A DNA stretch of 6,931 bases from Bacteroidota bacterium (GTDB lineage Bacteria > Bacteroidota > Bacteroidia > NORP154): the NCBI GenBank assembly GCA_002401055.1, contig NVRZ01000169.1, forward strand, positions 1 through 6,931. The letters run 5' to 3'. The stretch's first letter is position 1, and each line of letters begins with the position of its first letter. The notes beneath the pieces were generated by a model, which saw only the letters and a list, made by a program, of their open reading frames with translations, did not search any database and was not told where the DNA came from. Shown in pieces: positions 4,628-6,931 of this stretch. The translations under genes and the position numbers were made by a program.

Positions 4628-5899
4628 ATGCTCAACGTAAATGACATAAGAGAAAACACTAAAAAGCTACTCGAACGACTCGAGATAAGAAACTTTGATG
4701 CACATAACTATTTTAATGAAATACTAGCATTAGACAGTCAAAGAAAAGAGACGCAAACTGAACTCGACGCAATCCTTTCAAATTTAAATCAGCTGGCGAA
4801 AGAAATTGGGGAGTTGTATAAAACGGGCGAGAAGGAGCAAGCTGAGAATAAAAAAGCTGAAACTGCCACGCAAAAAGAAACTTCCAAAACTCTAACGGAT
4901 AAACTCCACAAAACCGAAGAGTCTATTAAAGCGCTGCTCGTTCTAATTCCGAACGCACCTGACGAATCTGTTCCAAAAGGTAACGCAGCAAAGGACAATG
5001 AAATTGTTAAGGAATCAGGTAACCTGCCTAACCTGGAAGAAAATGCTTTACCGCATTGGGAATTGGCAGACAAGTACAAGCTCATAGATTTTGAATTAGG
5101 AGCCAAGATAACCGGAAGTGGATTCCCAGTATACAGAGGTAAAGGTGCGCGACTTCAACGTGCACTGATAAGCTTCTTTTTGGATAAGGCCTTAGAAGCT
5201 GGATACACCGAATATCAGCCACCTGTGTTGATTAATCCTGAATCGGGCTATGGTACGGGGCAATTACCAGATAAAGACGCACAGATGTATCATTTGGAGT
5301 TAGACAAGATGTATTTATCGCCAACTGCCGAAGTACAGCTCACAAACCTTTACCGAGACGATCTTTTAAAAATAGAGGAACTTCCAATCAAAATGGTTGC
5401 TTATGCTCAATGTTTTAGGCGAGAAGCCGGATCTTATGGAAAAGACGTAAAAGGATTGAACCGATTGCATCAATTTGATAAAGTAGAAATCGTACAGATT
5501 CAGCATCCAGATAATTCATATTCTGTACTGGAGGAAATGACCAACTACGTTGCTGGATTATTGGATCTTCTCGAACTTCCTTATAGAGTAGCCAAGCTCT
5601 GCAGTGGTGATATGGGATTCACTTCCGCCCTTACTTATGACATGGAGGTATACTCTGGAGGACAGCAAAGGTGGCTAGAAGTAAGCTCAATCTCAAATTT
5701 TGAGTCCTTTCAGGCAAATCGCCTTAATCTTAGATTCAAAGAAGGTGACAAAAAAGCGACAATGGTTCATACCTTAAATGGAAGTGCATTGGCCCTGCCT
5801 CGAATAGTTGCAGCACTTTTAGAAAACAATCAGACCAAAGATGGAATAAAGATTCCCGCTGCACTTGTGGATTACACCGGATTTAATATCATTGATTAA
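4628..5899 (+). CDS. serS: Seryl-tRNA synthetase
   Basis: SerRS charges tRNA-Ser, and tRNA-Sec where present, with serine in two ATP-dependent steps. The 423-residue product is full length for the bacterial enzyme. Residues 1 to about 105 form the N-terminal tRNA-binding arm: 'MLNVNDIREN', then a long Lys/Glu/Gln-rich coiled coil at about 30-105. 'IPNAPDESVPKG' (107-118) is the usual link to the catalytic domain. Class II features follow in order: the motif 1 region near 174-199 (ARLQRALISFFLDKA to YQPP), the TAE triad at 233-235, motif 2 FRREAG at 263-268 with HQFDKVE at 281-287, EVSSISNFESFQANR at 351-365, and motif 3 NGSALALPR at 384-392. No key residue appears missing. The next gene starts 13 bp after the stop, which suggests a serS-led operon with two envelope proteins. 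Confidence 0.98.
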   Translation: MLNVNDIRENTKKLLERLEIRNFDAHNYFNEILALDSQRKETQTELDAILSNLNQLAKEIGELYKTGEKEQAENKKAETATQKETSKTLTDKLHKTEESIKALLVLIPNAPDESVPKGNAAKDNEIVKESGNLPNLEENALPHWELADKYKLIDFELGAKITGSGFPVYRGKGARLQRALISFFLDKALEAGYTEYQPPVLINPESGYGTGQLPDKDAQMYHLELDKMYLSPTAEVQLTNLYRDDLLKIEELPIKMVAYAQCFRREAGSYGKDVKGLNRLHQFDKVEIVQIQHPDNSYSVLEEMTNYVAGLLDLLELPYRVAKLCSGDMGFTSALTYDMEVYSGGQQRWLEVSSISNFESFQANRLNLRFKEGDKKATMVHTLNGSALALPRIVAALLENNQTKDGIKIPAALVDYTGFNIID

Positions 5900-5912
5900 T
5901 ACTGAAGATATC

Positions 5913-6443
5913 ATGCGTAACTTGATTGCATCTCTGCTTCTGCTCCTAGGTTTCTGTACGAACCCTAACATCGATGCGCAATTTGTAGAGATAGATAGTC
6001 TTGAAAGCGTGATATCAGATGCGGAAGCACAATTGGGTGAAATAGATATCAATGTCCTGATAGAATCCACCAAATTAATAACTGCTGACTTGGATGTATT
6101 TAAAGAGTACTTCCAGGATTCATTGGAATGGGATTTGGCCAAATTTTTGTCTGACTATAATGATATCAACAAGTCTTTTGGCAAATACATTAAAAACTAT
6201 AGTTACTATCGAAACGAGTTAACATATTCAAGTGAGCAACTTTCGAACCTGAGAAACGACCTTACAAAGAATATTCTAGCAGCTGATTCGTTTAATGTTT
6301 ACATAAAAGTGGAAGCAATTGCCATTGAAGAATTAAAGAATTCAATCGAGGGCAAGATACCTTTGGTAAAGGCCAGTATATCCGGTTATAAGAATTCCAA
6401 ACCGAGAATAAAGCAAATTCTTCTCAGAATTGCCGAAGGCTAA
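5913..6443 (+). CDS. Secreted helical protein of unknown function
   Basis: The chosen ATG at 5913 gives 176 residues. An in-frame ATG at 5865 would overlap serS and bury the signal peptide, so it was rejected. The N-terminus (MRNLIASLLLLLGFCTNPNIDA) is a good signal peptide, with a probable cut near A22-Q23. A cysteine at position 15 follows L-G-F, and Phe at -1 does not fit a lipobox, so signal peptidase I export to the periplasm or beyond is more likely than lipidation. The mature part is rich in Glu, Asp, Lys, Leu and Ile with few Gly or Pro, and looks mostly alpha-helical with possible coiled-coil segments (for example near 'SEQLSNLRNDLTKNIL'). I do not recognise a family. It sits 13 bp after serS and 42 bp before the TPR gene, probably in one transcript. 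Its partner may be the TPR protein. Confidence 0.8.
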   Translation: MRNLIASLLLLLGFCTNPNIDAQFVEIDSLESVISDAEAQLGEIDINVLIESTKLITADLDVFKEYFQDSLEWDLAKFLSDYNDINKSFGKYIKNYSYYRNELTYSSEQLSNLRNDLTKNILAADSFNVYIKVEAIAIEELKNSIEGKIPLVKASISGYKNSKPRIKQILLRIAEG

Positions 6444-6485
6444 AACAAAGAAATAACTCCACTACTAATTAAGCCATTTCACGTC

Positions 6486-6931
6486 ATGAAAAAGGCCTTG
6501 CTTGTTTATATATTGTCAGTGTTCATTGCTGTTGGAAATGCCTATTCTCAAACGCAAACGGACAAGGAGCTTGCGCTACAGTACTACCAGGAACAAGAAT
6601 ATGACAAAGCTGTTGTTCTTTATGGCCAACTGTTTGGCAAATCCAAACTAACTTATTACTACAACTACTACCTGAATTGCTTGTTAAAGCTTAACGAACA
6701 CAAAACCGCAGAAAAGCTTGTTAAGAAACAGATTAAAAGGAACCCTAACGTCCCAAGTTTTATTGTAGATCTGGGATATGTTTACACCAATGCTGGCGAA
6801 CTTGCCAAATCCAAACAACAATATGATCGTGCGGTAAAAGATGTACCAGCAGAAAGGTCAACAATCATAGGGCTGGCCAACGCCTTTCTCGCCAAGAATG
6901 TAACTGATTATGCAATTAGTACCTATTTAAA
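6486..6931 (+). CDS. Secreted TPR-repeat protein, N-terminal part
   Basis: The frame runs from the ATG at 6486 through the right edge: 148 complete codons and no stop. It starts with a signal peptide (MKKALLVYILSVFIAVGNAYS, likely cut before Q22). At least three tetratricopeptide-like helical repeats follow. The first is at about 26-58 (ALQYYQEQEYDKAVVLYGQL). The second is at about 59-91 (YNYYLNCLLKLNEHKTAEKL, ending 'NPNVPSF'). The third is at about 92-125 (DLGYVYTNAGELAKSKQQYD), and a fourth is beginning (LANAFLAKNVTDYAISTYL). TPR domains hold protein partners. Large exported TPR proteins are common in Bacteroidota envelopes, but which process this one serves cannot be told from the fragment. 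It follows the secreted helical protein gene by 42 bp on the same strand, without a visible promoter between. Confidence 0.88.
   Translation, partial: MKKALLVYILSVFIAVGNAYSQTQTDKELALQYYQEQEYDKAVVLYGQLFGKSKLTYYYNYYLNCLLKLNEHKTAEKLVKKQIKRNPNVPSFIVDLGYVYTNAGELAKSKQQYDRAVKDVPAERSTIIGLANAFLAKNVTDYAISTYL

Noticed and set aside
5865..5912. Upstream start for the secreted helical protein
   Set aside because: It would overlap the serS end by 35 bp and place 16 residues before a well-formed signal peptide. The ATG at 5913 is better.

Overview
The window looks like ordinary chromosomal housekeeping sequence from a member of the phylum Bacteroidota, probably the Flavobacteriales/Cytophagales side. The reasons are AT-rich DNA, genes without clear Shine-Dalgarno sequences, several boxes of the Bacteroidota promoter type (TTTG, 19 bp, TAnnTTTG), secreted proteins cut at 'xxAQ'-like sites, small lipoproteins with an LSSC lipobox, and the family character of SerRS, Ung and L21. 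I see no phage, insertion sequence, CRISPR array, tRNA or rRNA.

Left part, all on the minus strand, read from right to left. Two very small tandem lipoprotein genes (2587-2700, then 2448-2576) lie downstream of a good promoter. A 228-bp spacer follows. Then comes a gene for a predicted outer-membrane beta-barrel protein of unknown function (1419-2219) and, 59 bp on, lipA for lipoyl synthase (484-1359). A 247-bp spacer carries a perfect 9-bp inverted repeat and a promoter candidate. It leads into the first 78 codons of an exported protein that runs off the left edge (1-236).

Right part, all on the plus strand. ung (uracil-DNA glycosylase, 2869-3618) is transcribed divergently from the small lipoprotein pair. 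rplU (L21 with a long Lys/Ala-rich tail) and rpmA (L27) form a two-gene ribosomal operon with a textbook Bacteroidota promoter in front and a strong hairpin terminator behind. serS (seryl-tRNA synthetase) has its own -7 box. Close behind it are a secreted helical protein of unknown function (5913-6443) and the start of a secreted TPR protein that runs off the right edge (6486-end).

The core enzymes act in lipoylation, base-excision repair and translation. The items most worth a second look are the two tandem mini-lipoproteins (42 and 37 residues, sharing C-R-x4-C-P-A-Y), the symmetric DNA elements near two minus-strand promoters, the histone-like tail on L21, and the coupling of serS to two envelope proteins. 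I found no convincing new multi-gene system.
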